Origin: Candidatus Cloacimonadota bacterium
Lineage (GTDB): Bacteria; Cloacimonadota; Cloacimonadia; Cloacimonadales; Cloacimonadaceae
Reading direction: 5' to 3'
DNA length: 43,548 nucleotides
NCBI GenBank assembly: GCA_012839325.1
Contig: DUNQ01000026.1
Location: 1 to 43,548 of the forward strand
Positions within the stretch are counted from its first letter, which is position 1. Every line of letters starts with the position of its first letter. Shown here piece after piece: positions 35,901-43,548 of the stretch. Below the pieces are notes generated by a model that did no database searches, was not told the origin of the DNA, and worked only from the letters and a program-made list of their open reading frames with translations. The translations under genes were made by a program, and so were the position numbers.

Positions 35901-36995
35901 TCTATAGGCTGAGCGCTGTGAATATGCACGTAAAGTAAGGTCGGGCTCATCTATGGAACCGGCTGCACCAATCTCGCCATGGACAAATCCTTCAAGATCA
36001 GGGTAAATGGTTTTAAGATCTATATGTGTTATGCCATTGGTTCCGGCAAAGCTCATATCGCCCATGTAATCTTGCACTCTCAGCTCGGCGTCTAAAGCGT
36101 TGCCTGCCAAGCGTGCATTAGAGATATCAAGGCTTGCGTCGCTTTGATCTGCCTGAAAATCAAGCTTCGGGAACGAGACAAAGTAGTCCTTAAGCAGCGT
36201 TGCAGAGGTGTTTGCTATGTCAAATTCGCCGTCGTATAAATACTTATCTTCCCTCTGTGAAAAGCTGGCTTGTCCCGAGATGAGGGTGCGGAAGTTTTCT
36301 ATATCGGGATGCTCGATGAACAAGGGAGAGTATTGCCCTATTTGCGCTTCGGCTATGTCTATGTTTCCGCCCGTGAGAAAGCCGGTCAATTCCACTTTGC
36401 CGCCCATTGCGCTTACTGCACTTAAGCTCACCCTGCTGCGCTCTTCGTTGATGATAGATATATTTATATCTTCCAAGCTTTCTTCTATTTGCAGGACTCC
36501 TTCTTGTAGAATCTTAAGCTCAATACCCACGTCTGCATGTACATATCCATCCCGCAGGATAAGCCTACTGAAATAAGGGCTTACGTCAGGTAATTGAAAC
36601 TCTTTTCTACGATACTTTTTCTGTTTCTTTTTTCTCTCTTTATAATACTTGATCTCTACTACGGGCTTGTCGATCTCGACGATGCTGACCACATTTTCCG
36701 GCTTGAAGCCCGATAGTATTAGCTTATAAATACTGTATCGTATTCTCACGGACTGAGCTTTAACGCTGATCGCGCCATCTTGCATAGCAAAGCTAATATC
36801 TTGTAAATATAATTGTTTATCGCTGATCTGCATGTCGCCTGCGCTTATCTCAGCACCAATCAGATTCCCTGCAAAAGAGGCAAGTGCATTACGAAAGAGG
36901 TTTCTACCGCCCAAGGCATACCAAATCGTAAAGAAGCTGAAGTTGATTATCAGCAATACGATTATGAAGATATAAAACTTGCGCGGAGCATGCAT
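32925..36995 (-). CDS. TamB/AsmA-like inner-membrane-anchored protein
   Basis: A 1356-residue protein with one N-terminal helix (FYIFIIVLLIINFSFFTIWYAL) and a very long beta-rich body, ending in a region with MDELPEEEKQHLL, SSILLNNLSVSMSKYI and PKKLRLGYTLNYSP, like the C-terminal TamB (DUF490) domain. TamB-type proteins bridge the periplasm and are linked to phospholipid transport and outer-membrane assembly. No TamA/Omp85 partner is adjacent. It starts six bases after the lolD stop. The final arginine/tryptophan residues differ from the usual aromatic ending. Confidence 0.85.
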   Translation of the reverse strand: MHAPRKFYIFIIVLLIINFSFFTIWYALGGRNLFRNALASFAGNLIGAEISAGDMQISDKQLYLQDISFAMQDGAISVKAQSVRIRYSIYKLILSGFKPENVVSIVEIDKPVVEIKYYKERKKKQKKYRRKEFQLPDVSPYFSRLILRDGYVHADVGIELKILQEGVLQIEESLEDINISIINEERSRVSLSAVSAMGGKVELTGFLTGGNIDIAEAQIGQYSPLFIEHPDIENFRTLISGQASFSQREDKYLYDGEFDIANTSATLLKDYFVSFPKLDFQADQSDASLDISNARLAGNALDAELRVQDYMGDMSFAGTNGITHIDLKTIYPDLEGFVHGEIGAAGSIDEPDLTLRAYSQRSAYRDWEFEDITALATFDGERVKLDVEKALWQQQVIDINAMLNIKSKELSANLVTSIAEGSDDDLSAQGYLEVEGLLLTPYPLLTAKVEGLDFAFRELNLKGIEGEARLMPTDESLLFEADISAENGISVSAAGDLLDQHIVVDLMLNNLDVADLYAINSISMLSPLVSGEVNGIMLGKSIWFRAGLDTDIRESYPYTGFLSLLGNFNYQSLNGQVVANCDNGELNGQALPFSLHGDLLSKMLYVRSLRLADILNLSGRLNLTNLEDLDFDISVRNLDSRSLISYYPEAATMIPDFEKLTFFAEYNRNAFHEINGSLSLRKLDLISIIPLDLELNLSGDIRKIDIAGKIKDKNHTLISLRGESSLEPEVSLVADAYMNGLKIQDILYEIPADGTFFGKVSFALEHALDKAQRKMSFGADLRGQDIRYDEYTVQNIILKGAQEPQALIVDTLYVYSDNLLEAYAKGSLDYNILQNAFFEGNRNLYLSADLELFSFLKELTDYIRESTGTSKLTARIGTRDEQFIVHSGNIDINDGHILLKDQVEPMRNIEIKGFFDDNRVVVQHAQFNMGNGKFYMNNIFDAEPTDHFMISFLDLGYLRILIEEPGIQATIPALAPAKTLTNISIKGQDSRYATIRGPFDDMSIEASVRVENLDILFPLGADNLLNLIMSVSKTGKKPDSEPLVLPFTMDVFLSVGENVRYATYPTSLYLDHDGFLHILYDGNRFIVKEANITSERGTVDFFGTVFEVDNIVINMIDQQDILSVDGMFYKRSPDGSTITLSVHSTPEYDKPFFDRLKLDLVSDNPADQNITQVLSRLRYNQSMDELPEEEKQHLLQDEALGLIGVNLDSTVFNPFIFPVENWIRRTLKLDGFSIRAGFIKNIIGEYAASNSEVGNKANIDNITSDITQFSSSILLNNLSVSMSKYIAYRTFADYTLTLQEATDLQKKTKILVSQDATLRVILPKKLRLGYTLNYSPKDTGLTHEVMIHKTWRFWGL

Positions 36996-37001
36996 AGCGA
37001 T

Positions 37002-37673
37002 TTATCCGTCTTGGCGAAGCACTCCTTCGCTTAGTTCATACACTTTATTTGCTTGCATAGCGGCTTCATGATCGTGTGTGACGATCACGAAGGATTGATC
37101 TAACTCTTTATTTAAATCTCTTATCATCTTCCATACTTCGCTGCTATGGGCAGGGTCTAAATTACCGGTAGGTTCATCTGCTAAAACAAGCTTGGGATCA
37201 TTTGCCAATGCACGCGCAAGGCTAACCCTCTGCTGTTCTCCGCCGGAAAGCTGATTGGGATAGCGATCCAAGCGATGCGAAAGTCCGAGATAGTCCAAGA
37301 GTTCCTGTGCTCTCTTTCTTGCCGCGCCCTCGCTCTTGCCTAAGATCAATTGCGGCAACATCACGTTGTCCGTGGCGGTGAGATCTTCAATCAGGTAATG
37401 AAATTGAAACACGAAGCCCAGATCGCGATTGCGGAATTCATGGGCGAGATTGCTTCTTGAATCGATCATCTTGCCTGCAATCTCCAGCTCTCCTTTGTCG
37501 GGAGCGTCTAAAAGCCCGAGTATATACAGTAAGGTGCTTTTACCGCAGCCGGACTTTCCCGTAATGCAGATCAGATCACCGCTACTGACCTCTAAAGAGG
37601 CACCTTTGAGCACTTCGATGACTTGGTCGCTATCTTTATAGCTTTTGAAAATATCTCTTGCACTTAATATCAT
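37002..37673 (-). CDS. lolD: Lipoprotein-export ABC transporter ATPase, LolD-like
   Basis: A 223-residue ABC ATPase. Walker [10 protein letters not shown] is at 39-47, the signature LSGGEQQR at 142-149, Walker [10 protein letters not shown] at 162-170 and the H-loop in VTHDHEAA near 200. The [16 protein letters not shown] segment is typical of the LolD/MacB group. With the permease gene just upstream it should power release of lipoproteins from the inner membrane. Start ATG with AAGGA seven to eight bases upstream; 12 bases follow the permease stop. Confidence 0.88.
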   Translation of the reverse strand: MILSARDIFKSYKDSDQVIEVLKGASLEVSSGDLICITGKSGCGKSTLLYILGLLDAPDKGELEIAGKMIDSRSNLAHEFRNRDLGFVFQFHYLIEDLTATDNVMLPQLILGKSEGAARKRAQELLDYLGLSHRLDRYPNQLSGGEQQRVSLARALANDPKLVLADEPTGNLDPAHSSEVWKMIRDLNKELDQSFVIVTHDHEAAMQANKVYELSEGVLRQDG

Positions 37674-37685
37674 TTATATATCCTT

Positions 37686-38900
37686 TTAATAATTACGCCT
37701 AACTATGTCCATTACCTGCATCTTTTGTATTTGCCTCAGCGGAATCATGATGCAGATGAAGATCAAGATTGTCGCGGTGATGAACACGATCCCGAGATTC
37801 ATATAGCTTAGCTCAAAGGTAAGGGTTTCAATGAAATACACCTCGCCTTTGAGCTTGTAGATGCCTTGTTTTTCTACCAGCCAAGATAGTATCAAACCGA
37901 ATATTTGGCCTATGATCACGGCGATCACCGCAGCTATGCCAACCCTGTATGCAAATAGCTTCTTGATGCTTTTGGGCTTTGCGCCTAATGTGTGCAATAT
38001 AGCGATCTCATCGGTTTTGTCCAAGATAATCGTGCCCACGGCAGAGATCACATTGATGCCGGCTATCAACACGAGAAAGCTGAAGACTATGTAGATCAGC
38101 CATTTCTCCATCTTTACCAGCCTCAAAAGGCTCTCTGCATAATAGTTCCAGGGGATCACGCTGAATCTATTGTTGAGTTCTGAAGCTATCTCAGCACCAT
38201 AATATGCAGCATTGTCAGGCTTGTCTAACTTTACATGAATCCTTGTGTATCCCGTGGGTAGATTGAGCAAATCGCGAGCTTCGTCAATATCGCATATCAC
38301 CAAGCTTCTATCGTTTTCATAGTAGCCGCAACGATATATACCTACTATCTTAAAATTGCCGGTGACGGAGTGTAAGCCAAAGGCGCTGATCTGATCCAAT
38401 CTGGGATACATAAGAGTGATCTCATCGCCTAAGCCTAAGCCCAGTTCTTCGGCAAGATAGTGCCCTACGATGATCTCGCCAAAAGTTATTTCATTTTTGC
38501 CTTGGCTGATATATTCGTGGTAATAAGTGTTATCGTTTTCTTTGAAAGCCATGAGGTTTGCGGCGCGAACCTTGCCATCTACCTGCGCCATAAGCTGATG
38601 TTGCAGCAAAGGGACAGCAGATCTGACGCCGTCCTTCTCGAAGACGATATCTAAGATATCATCGCTTGAGTTTTCATCTATATAATCGCGATATATGGAC
38701 GAGATGTTGATATGTGCAAAGCTATCTAAAAGCAGCCTTTTAAGATTGCTTTCATAGCCTTGAAAGAGGTTTAAGCCAGCCGAGAGTATCGCAACGGACA
38801 GAGCTATCCCCAAGACCATGAAGACGAAGCTGAATCTAAAGAGATTACGCTTGGGGGTCTTGATATAGTGTTTCAGAAAAAAGGCTTCAAGTTGGTTCAT
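37686..38900 (-). CDS. LolC/LolE-family lipoprotein-releasing permease
   Basis: A 404-residue permease with the LolC/E layout: one N-terminal helix (FSFVFMVLGIALSVAILSAGL), a periplasmic MacB-like domain of about 200 residues, and three C-terminal helices starting IYIVFSFLVLIAGINVIS. The cytoplasmic coupling segment DKTDEIAILHTLGAKPKSI is diagnostic. Only one permease gene accompanies lolD, so a homodimer or a distant second subunit must complete the transporter. I start at ATG 38900 (NQLEAFFLKHYI); this overlaps the GT2 gene by 14 bases. The 38918 start has no ribosome site. Confidence 0.88.
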   Translation of the reverse strand: MNQLEAFFLKHYIKTPKRNLFRFSFVFMVLGIALSVAILSAGLNLFQGYESNLKRLLLDSFAHINISSIYRDYIDENSSDDILDIVFEKDGVRSAVPLLQHQLMAQVDGKVRAANLMAFKENDNTYYHEYISQGKNEITFGEIIVGHYLAEELGLGLGDEITLMYPRLDQISAFGLHSVTGNFKIVGIYRCGYYENDRSLVICDIDEARDLLNLPTGYTRIHVKLDKPDNAAYYGAEIASELNNRFSVIPWNYYAESLLRLVKMEKWLIYIVFSFLVLIAGINVISAVGTIILDKTDEIAILHTLGAKPKSIKKLFAYRVGIAAVIAVIIGQIFGLILSWLVEKQGIYKLKGEVYFIETLTFELSYMNLGIVFITATILIFICIMIPLRQIQKMQVMDIVRRNY

Positions 38901-39840
38901 CTTCTTTATCTGCAACATTTATTGTGCATCTGATCGAAAGCTCCATATCTCCTCTTTGACTCATCCTATTTACGATAAGCTCTGAAATTAAGCCCATAGA
39001 AATAAACTGTAAACCTCCCAAGATCAAGAGTATTCCCAAGAAGAGAAGCGGGCGATTTGAGAGAGGCACGCCCATGAATATCTTTAAGATAGCAAGATAT
39101 AGGCTGATGATAAAGCCTAAGATAGTGGAATAAAGCCCTACCCTGCCAAAGAGATATAAGGGACTTCTTGAGTATTGAGTGAGCAGCTTAACCGTGAGGA
39201 GATCAAAGAAGCCTCTGAGATATCTCTCGGCGCCGTATTTGCTCTTTCCAAACTCGCGAGCTCTGTGCAAAACCGGGATTTCACTGACCTTATAGCCCAA
39301 TGAATGAGCCAAAACGGGGATGTATCTATGCATCTCGCCATAGAGATATAACTCTTTTACCAGCTCTTTTCTATATGCCTTGAAGCCGCAATTATAGTCA
39401 TTGAGCTTGAGCTTGAAAGTACTTGCAGTTACTGCATTGAAAAGCTTTGAAGGCAATCTTTTATGCAAGGGATCATGACGGTGCTTTTTCCAGCCTGAAA
39501 CTAAGTCCCAGCCTTCTTCTATTTTCTTGATGAAGTTGGGAATCTCGGCAGGGTTATCTTGCAAATCAGCATCGAGAGTAAAGATGATCTCCCCCTCGGC
39601 GAGGTCAAAGCCTTTCTGTAATGCAGCAGACTTGCCGAAATTGCGCCTGAATCTGATGACTTTCACACTCTCGTCTTTCTCGGCGAGCTTTTTCATGATC
39701 TCAAAGCTGCCATCTGTAGAGCCATCGTCTATGAATATTATCTCATAGGAATGCTCGCCTATATTCTCTAAAATCTCACTGTATAGCTGCGAGAGCGATT
39801 CTTCTTCATTTAAAACGGGGATTATAAAGCTAAGTAACAT
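38887..39840 (-). CDS. Family 2 glycosyltransferase, polyprenyl-phosphate type
   Basis: A 317-residue GT2 enzyme. DDGSTDG (38-44) and DADLQDNP (90-97) are the nucleotide-sugar and metal sites, and NFGKSAALQKGFD and REFGKSKYG are shared with dolichyl/undecaprenyl-phosphate glycosyltransferases such as DPM1, GtrB and ArnC. Two C-terminal helices (STILGFIISLYLAILKIF; LLFLGILLILGGLQFISMGL) anchor it. It should transfer a sugar to a polyprenyl phosphate; the sugar is unknown. GAGG precedes the ATG. It lies 13 bases after a dolichol-kinase-like gene, a suggestive pairing. Confidence 0.88.
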   Translation of the reverse strand: MLLSFIIPVLNEEESLSQLYSEILENIGEHSYEIIFIDDGSTDGSFEIMKKLAEKDESVKVIRFRRNFGKSAALQKGFDLAEGEIIFTLDADLQDNPAEIPNFIKKIEEGWDLVSGWKKHRHDPLHKRLPSKLFNAVTASTFKLKLNDYNCGFKAYRKELVKELYLYGEMHRYIPVLAHSLGYKVSEIPVLHRAREFGKSKYGAERYLRGFFDLLTVKLLTQYSRSPLYLFGRVGLYSTILGFIISLYLAILKIFMGVPLSNRPLLFLGILLILGGLQFISMGLISELIVNRMSQRGDMELSIRCTINVADKEDEPT

Positions 39841-39853
39841 GTTTTACCTCAGT

Positions 39854-40441
39854 TTAGATAAAGAGCCTTACTATGCTCATGATGAGTCCCGAACTCAGCG
39901 GGATCACAATATTGTCGTCCAATTTAATCAGGGCAAGCTCGGCAACTGTTGCAATCAGCGCACCGCTCACCGCCAACCATGGATTCTTAAGCCAAAAGAG
40001 CCCAAAGATGAGGCAAGAAACAAAACACGCCAAGCTTCCTTCCAGGCTCTTGCCATTGCGAATAAACTTGCGCCTGCCAAAATTTATGCCTATTAGCGCC
40101 GCAAATGTGTCGCCTATGCTAAGAAAAGCTATCGATGCAGCCGCTATCTCAGGATTGAAAAAAGCTATGCATAAAAGGCTTGATAGGAGCAAATAAGTCG
40201 CGCCCGTGAAGCTTTTCAGTTCGTGCTTTCGGAGTATATTGCCAAACATCAGATAGAAGGTTCTTCTGAAGCTCTTCTGCCAAAAGCGACGCATCTCGAC
40301 AATTAGACTGATTATGAGAGCTATTAAAACGAGGATGAAGGCATGATTTTTATTATAATTTAATATGTAGCGATACGATAGAGGTATCACAAGTGAACTC
40401 AAATGTATTGATTTCCTCAAGGTTTCGCTGAGATTTTTCAT
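39854..40441 (-). CDS. SEC59/DGK1-like CTP-dependent lipid kinase
   Basis: A 195-residue membrane protein with about five or six helices. The signature IGDTFAALIG (109-118), FGRRKF and GKSLEGSLA (130-138) is that of the dolichol kinase/diacylglycerol kinase (SEC59, DGK1, VTE5) family, which phosphorylates a lipid alcohol with CTP. KHELKSFTGATY (72-83) is a second conserved patch. The lipid may be a polyprenol, diacylglycerol or another alcohol. It begins six bases after the recJ-like stop and precedes a polyprenyl-type glycosyltransferase gene. Confidence 0.8.
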   Translation of the reverse strand: MKNLSETLRKSIHLSSLVIPLSYRYILNYNKNHAFILVLIALIISLIVEMRRFWQKSFRRTFYLMFGNILRKHELKSFTGATYLLLSSLLCIAFFNPEIAAASIAFLSIGDTFAALIGINFGRRKFIRNGKSLEGSLACFVSCLIFGLFWLKNPWLAVSGALIATVAELALIKLDDNIVIPLSSGLIMSIVRLFI

Positions 40442-40447
40442 AGGGCA

Positions 40448-41974
40448 TCACTTAAGAATCTGAATTATTTTGAGTTGGTTTGGGTTTTTCCAAAGTGCGA
40501 TTATATCAAATTCACCCTCTTCAGGCAGTTTAAGCCCCGAATAATCAAAGTTCCAATATGGATTAAAATCTTTTGCAGAAACGCCGCGCAAAAGTAGCTG
40601 TGGCTCCGAGTTCATCTGCCCCCAAGGCAGCATATACTCGAGCTTTTCCCAGCAATGAGGCGTGAGTTCCGAGAGCTTTGCCTCCGTGTCATAGCCATGC
40701 TCTTTCTCAGCCTTATCGTTCTTGAAGTTTTCCATCACATAGCCGTTATAACACTCCAAGAAAGCGTCATAAGACTCAGGAAGCATGGTGAATCCCGCGG
40801 CCTTAACGTGTCCGCCGAACTGAATGAGATGCTCCCTGCAATGATTGAAGGCATGCACCATGTTGAACCCATCATCACAGCGCCCTTCGCACACCATTTT
40901 ACCATTATGATATTTCAGCATGATTGCCGGGATGCCCAAGCGGTTTACGATGAAGGAAGATGCAGTGCCCATCAGATGATAGGGAATCACGTCGTCATCA
41001 TCAAAATAAACAAAGTAATTGCCTACGAAGCCCGCAGAAAGTGTATCCAGAAAGAGAAAGACACGGTTGAGATCGCTTTCCCAATTAGAGCGCTGCAATT
41101 CCAGCTCTTCAAAAAGCTTTGCCTTAGCATCCGAAAGCTGCAGGATGAAACGCATGGCAGTGTGCTCACCGCCCGCTTCACGCCCATTTGCAATGATCCT
41201 CGCAGTATAGCTCAGAAAGTTGAATATATCAGTCTCAGTATCCACCCGCCTGTAGTTCCTCAGCAAGAAGTCGATGGTATTATCCTGAATATTATGAAAG
41301 TTTTTGATTACATGGCGCACGATGATTCGATTGAGCCCCGTCATGGGAACCTTGTCCGCGATAGAGCCCACAGCCGTCCAAAGATAACAGGCATCACTTA
41401 TGGGATGATCCCATGTCTTTGACAGATAGCGGATAAGCATGAGCGCTACACCCACGCCGGCAAGAGATTTATAGGGATATTCGCAGTTAGGCAGATGCGG
41501 ATTTAGAATAGCATAAGCATTAGGCAAAAGATCAGGCTGTATGAGATGATGATCGGTGATGATCACATCGCAACCCATCTCGTTGAGCGCTTCCACCCCA
41601 TCGTAAGCAGCGATACCGTTATCCACCGTGATAACCAGCTTGTAGCCGCCTTTACGAACGTGTTCTATGAAGCCTTCCTGAATGCCATGAGATTCGAGAT
41701 TGCGATTTGGAATGTAATAGCTGTGCTTCTGATATCCACAGCTATTTAAAAATGAATAAAGAACATAGGAGCTCGTGATGCCGTCGGGATCGTCATGACC
41801 GAAGATTATCATCGGCTCGTTTTGATATATCGCCTCTCTGATCCTCTGCGCAACCAGCTCTATATTTGCCATCAACGACTCATCGGGCAAGCCCTCAAGC
41901 CCTATATCTTCCGGGGGAAGCGCATCACCTCTGGCATCAAATACTCTTTGAAAGAGCTTGGGGGAATCTACCAT
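40448..41974 (-). CDS. recJ: RecJ-like DHH-family single-strand nuclease
   Basis: A 508-residue DHH/DHHA1 phosphoesterase. Motif I is GHDDPDGITS (59-68), motif II VDNG (117-120), motif III TDHH (140-143), a later Asp is in GSIADKVPM, and the DHHA1 motif is GGHVKAAGF. RecJ degrades single-stranded DNA 5' to 3' in recombination and mismatch repair. It is somewhat shorter than E. coli RecJ (577 residues), and DPDG replaces the usual DADG. Another DHH nuclease role is possible. It overlaps the upstream barrel gene by seven bases. Confidence 0.85.
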   Translation of the reverse strand: MVDSPKLFQRVFDARGDALPPEDIGLEGLPDESLMANIELVAQRIREAIYQNEPMIIFGHDDPDGITSSYVLYSFLNSCGYQKHSYYIPNRNLESHGIQEGFIEHVRKGGYKLVITVDNGIAAYDGVEALNEMGCDVIITDHHLIQPDLLPNAYAILNPHLPNCEYPYKSLAGVGVALMLIRYLSKTWDHPISDACYLWTAVGSIADKVPMTGLNRIIVRHVIKNFHNIQDNTIDFLLRNYRRVDTETDIFNFLSYTARIIANGREAGGEHTAMRFILQLSDAKAKLFEELELQRSNWESDLNRVFLFLDTLSAGFVGNYFVYFDDDDVIPYHLMGTASSFIVNRLGIPAIMLKYHNGKMVCEGRCDDGFNMVHAFNHCREHLIQFGGHVKAAGFTMLPESYDAFLECYNGYVMENFKNDKAEKEHGYDTEAKLSELTPHCWEKLEYMLPWGQMNSEPQLLLRGVSAKDFNPYWNFDYSGLKLPEEGEFDIIALWKNPNQLKIIQILK

Positions 41975-43191
41975 TGACCGAGATCCTCGGCAACAGGAAT
42001 GTCTCTCGGACGAGTTCTATCCGGCGCCCTGGAGATGATATCCAGCCCGGAGAAACCGACCATAAACATCAGGCTTCTATCCTGCAGCTCATTTTCGCTG
42101 AGCTTGCCTCTCATTAGATACATCGCACCCAACTCCAACATGTTTTCATTGTTTTTGAAAGGAATATTGAATCCGAAGCTCACTGCATTTTCGTCTATAT
42201 TCTTGCCGTTTTCGCTCTTGAAAGGAAGCATACGATGGGATACACCGATGCGCGCAGGTATACGCTCATACCAATGATTCTTTCGGCTCAGATCCGGCTC
42301 ATATGCAAGTCCCACGCCAATCTTCACCCCGTCTTGATAATTGTCATCTACAAGGCTATAGCTCTCATAATTGACATCAAACGCAAGCTTTAACTCTTTA
42401 AAATACATGCCTGTATAGCCGAAGCCAAGCATCAAGGGAAGCTCTTGAGAATAGTCTTCTTCCTCATCTTCGGTTGTGATACTGCTATAGATAGTCTTGC
42501 CCTTCAGCTTAACCGGCAGGGTGCCATATACGCCCAGTGAGTGCGAACCTAAGCCCTGAATCGCTCCAAAGCTCATCGAAGGATTCTTGATCGTCTTCTT
42601 CAGCCTTTCATTGCTAGGCACGGTTGTTCCCGTAGCAATATATTCAAAGCTGCGATTATCATGCCCAAAGAAATAGTTTGCAGCCACACCGAGGCTGAGA
42701 TCCTTGTAAGCACGAGAGTAGATCAAGTCCGCACGATAGAGATATTTATCAGCTTCATGAAACTCTGTTCTGAGGCTATCCGGGCTAAACTGATTCTTGA
42801 CCAAGCCGGAAGCATAGGTGCTGATCTGAAAGCCCATGCGGTTCTTTTTGTAGGGAATGGAAAGACTGAAATAGGGCAAATCAAGATTGTCGTCCCTATA
42901 AGTATTTTCCAAGAGCTGCCCGCTGCTATCCTGATATTGCGATGAATATCCGGTAAAACCAAAGATTATACCCGTGCCGAATATGGTCTTATTCTCACGA
43001 TGATGCATGGCGGGGTTTGCGTAGCCGGTATTATAGCGAAATATATCGCTGGAACCGGTATCACCCATACCGAGGCTATAGATATCTCTGCCGTAATACT
43101 GCACGGGGAAACCTTGATAAGAGAAGATGGAATTCCCCGCCCACAGGCTTGCGCTCAAGACTATGAGCGTAATCAATAAATATTTCTTCAT
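41968..43191 (-). CDS. Predicted outer-membrane barrel protein, PorV/FadL-like
   Basis: A 407-residue exported protein. The signal peptide (KKYLLITLIVLSASLWAG) is followed by GRDIYSLGMGDTGSSDIFRYNTGYANPA, split here as SLGMGDTG and TGYANPA, which resembles the N-terminal plug region of PorV/FadL-type barrels. Alternating strands continue (LGFGYTGMYFKELKLAFDVNY) with an acidic loop TTEDEEEDY. The very C-terminus (RPRDIPVAEDLGQW) extends past the last strand. Cargo unknown. It overlaps tatD by ATGA and recJ-like by seven bases, an odd setting for a surface protein. Confidence 0.72.
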   Translation of the reverse strand: MKKYLLITLIVLSASLWAGNSIFSYQGFPVQYYGRDIYSLGMGDTGSSDIFRYNTGYANPAMHHRENKTIFGTGIIFGFTGYSSQYQDSSGQLLENTYRDDNLDLPYFSLSIPYKKNRMGFQISTYASGLVKNQFSPDSLRTEFHEADKYLYRADLIYSRAYKDLSLGVAANYFFGHDNRSFEYIATGTTVPSNERLKKTIKNPSMSFGAIQGLGSHSLGVYGTLPVKLKGKTIYSSITTEDEEEDYSQELPLMLGFGYTGMYFKELKLAFDVNYESYSLVDDNYQDGVKIGVGLAYEPDLSRKNHWYERIPARIGVSHRMLPFKSENGKNIDENAVSFGFNIPFKNNENMLELGAMYLMRGKLSENELQDRSLMFMVGFSGLDIISRAPDRTRPRDIPVAEDLGQW

Positions 43192-43548
43192 TTCTTCCTT
43201 CCGGATTTAACCGGTTTGACTTCCGGCTCGGGAATGCGGAAGAAGCGCATTGCATTTTCATAAGAAGCTGCAGCAACTTCCTTTGGCGTGATTCCTTTGA
43301 GCTCGGCGATCTTTTCTGCCACAAGATGTAAGAAAAGCGGCGAGTTTCTCTGTCCGCGATGCGGATGAGGCGGTAGATACGGACAATCCGTCTCAATCAT
43401 AAATCTATCCATGGGCACAAGGCGCACCACATCATCCATGGTGGAATTCTTGTATGTAATGCTACCCGTGAAAGAGATGTTCCAGCCTGCGTCCAAAACC
43501 TGTTGTGCAAAGACTATATCCCCTGAAAAACAGTGGAACACAGCTTCC
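43188..43548 (-). CDS. tatD: TatD-family metal-dependent hydrolase, C-terminal part
   Basis: The window edge cuts this gene; only the last 120 codons are present. VFHCFSGD at the left end, SFTGSITYKN, MIETDCPYLPP and PHRGQRNSP are conserved TatD motifs, including the metal-binding His and Asp. TatD proteins are amidohydrolase-superfamily DNases or phosphoesterases. The reading frame stays open to the edge with no start nearby. The tail ends Lys/Arg-rich (VKSGRKK), and the stop overlaps the next ATG by four bases. Confidence 0.92.
   Translation of the reverse strand, partial: EAVFHCFSGDIVFAQQVLDAGWNISFTGSITYKNSTMDDVVRLVPMDRFMIETDCPYLPPHPHRGQRNSPLFLHLVAEKIAELKGITPKEVAAASYENAMRFFRIPEPEVKPVKSGRKK

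Noticed and set aside
1-43548. CRISPR arrays, insertion sequences, prophage or attachment sites
   Set aside because: I found no regularly spaced repeats, transposase or integrase motifs, or flanking duplications anywhere in the window.

Overview
The window looks like chromosomal DNA of a diderm, LPS-type bacterium of the FCB kind, most likely Candidatus Cloacimonadota (WWE1) or a close relative. This is an inference from gene content: lpxB and a DUF374 acyltransferase (lipid A), Lol and TamB envelope-transport genes, a PorV/PorQ-family barrel, and two large secreted proteins ending in type-A (Por/T9SS-like) C-terminal sorting domains. Several predicted outer-membrane barrels have no recognisable family. 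I saw no phage genes, transposases, CRISPR arrays or rRNA. One tRNA-Leu(CAA) is present.

Layout: 1-398 holds no credible gene but has a cluster of short hairpin repeats and a terminator. 399-4298 (-) is a 1299-residue secreted protein with a hydrolase-like N-terminal domain. 4527-6842 (+) is a three-gene operon (small export-type membrane protein, lpxB, DUF374 acyltransferase) ending at a terminator shared with the convergent TPR lipoprotein. 8635-19509 (-) is a long run read from PorV to an M6 metalloprotease, three tandem DUF5683-like paralogues, coaBC, an SDR, a DUF3108 protein, queA and birA, mostly with overlaps or gaps of 0-4 nt; the TPR lipoprotein (6912-8570) follows and may have its own promoter. 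19695-19782 is the tRNA, followed by an orphan solute-binding lipoprotein.

21431-22661 (+) carries an AlkD-like DNA alkylation repair gene and a small barrel. It converges on a minus-strand operon (22716-24696) of MscS channel, HAD phosphatase and YjbQ. After a gene-free AT-rich gap come lemA, a PAP2 phosphatase with an extra C-terminal domain, and the overlapping cmk-ispH-rpsA operon, whose S1 protein has very long acidic tails. A divergent barrel gene (31572-32909) leads to the last minus-strand operon (43548 to 32925): tatD (cut by the window edge), barrel, recJ-like, dolichol-kinase-like, GT2, LolC/E, LolD, TamB-like.

Themes: envelope building (lipid A, lipoprotein export, TamB, a polyprenol kinase/glycosyltransferase pair, surface-sorted hydrolases) is interleaved with cofactor and RNA-modification genes. 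The best candidates for something undescribed are the three tandem DUF5683-like paralogues beside the PorV/M6 surface genes, the SEC59-like kinase/GT2 pair, the acidic-tailed ribosomal protein S1, the unassigned hydrolase-like domain of the 1299-residue protein, and the hairpin repeats at 22-292. All functional calls rest on motif recognition by eye; no database search was run.
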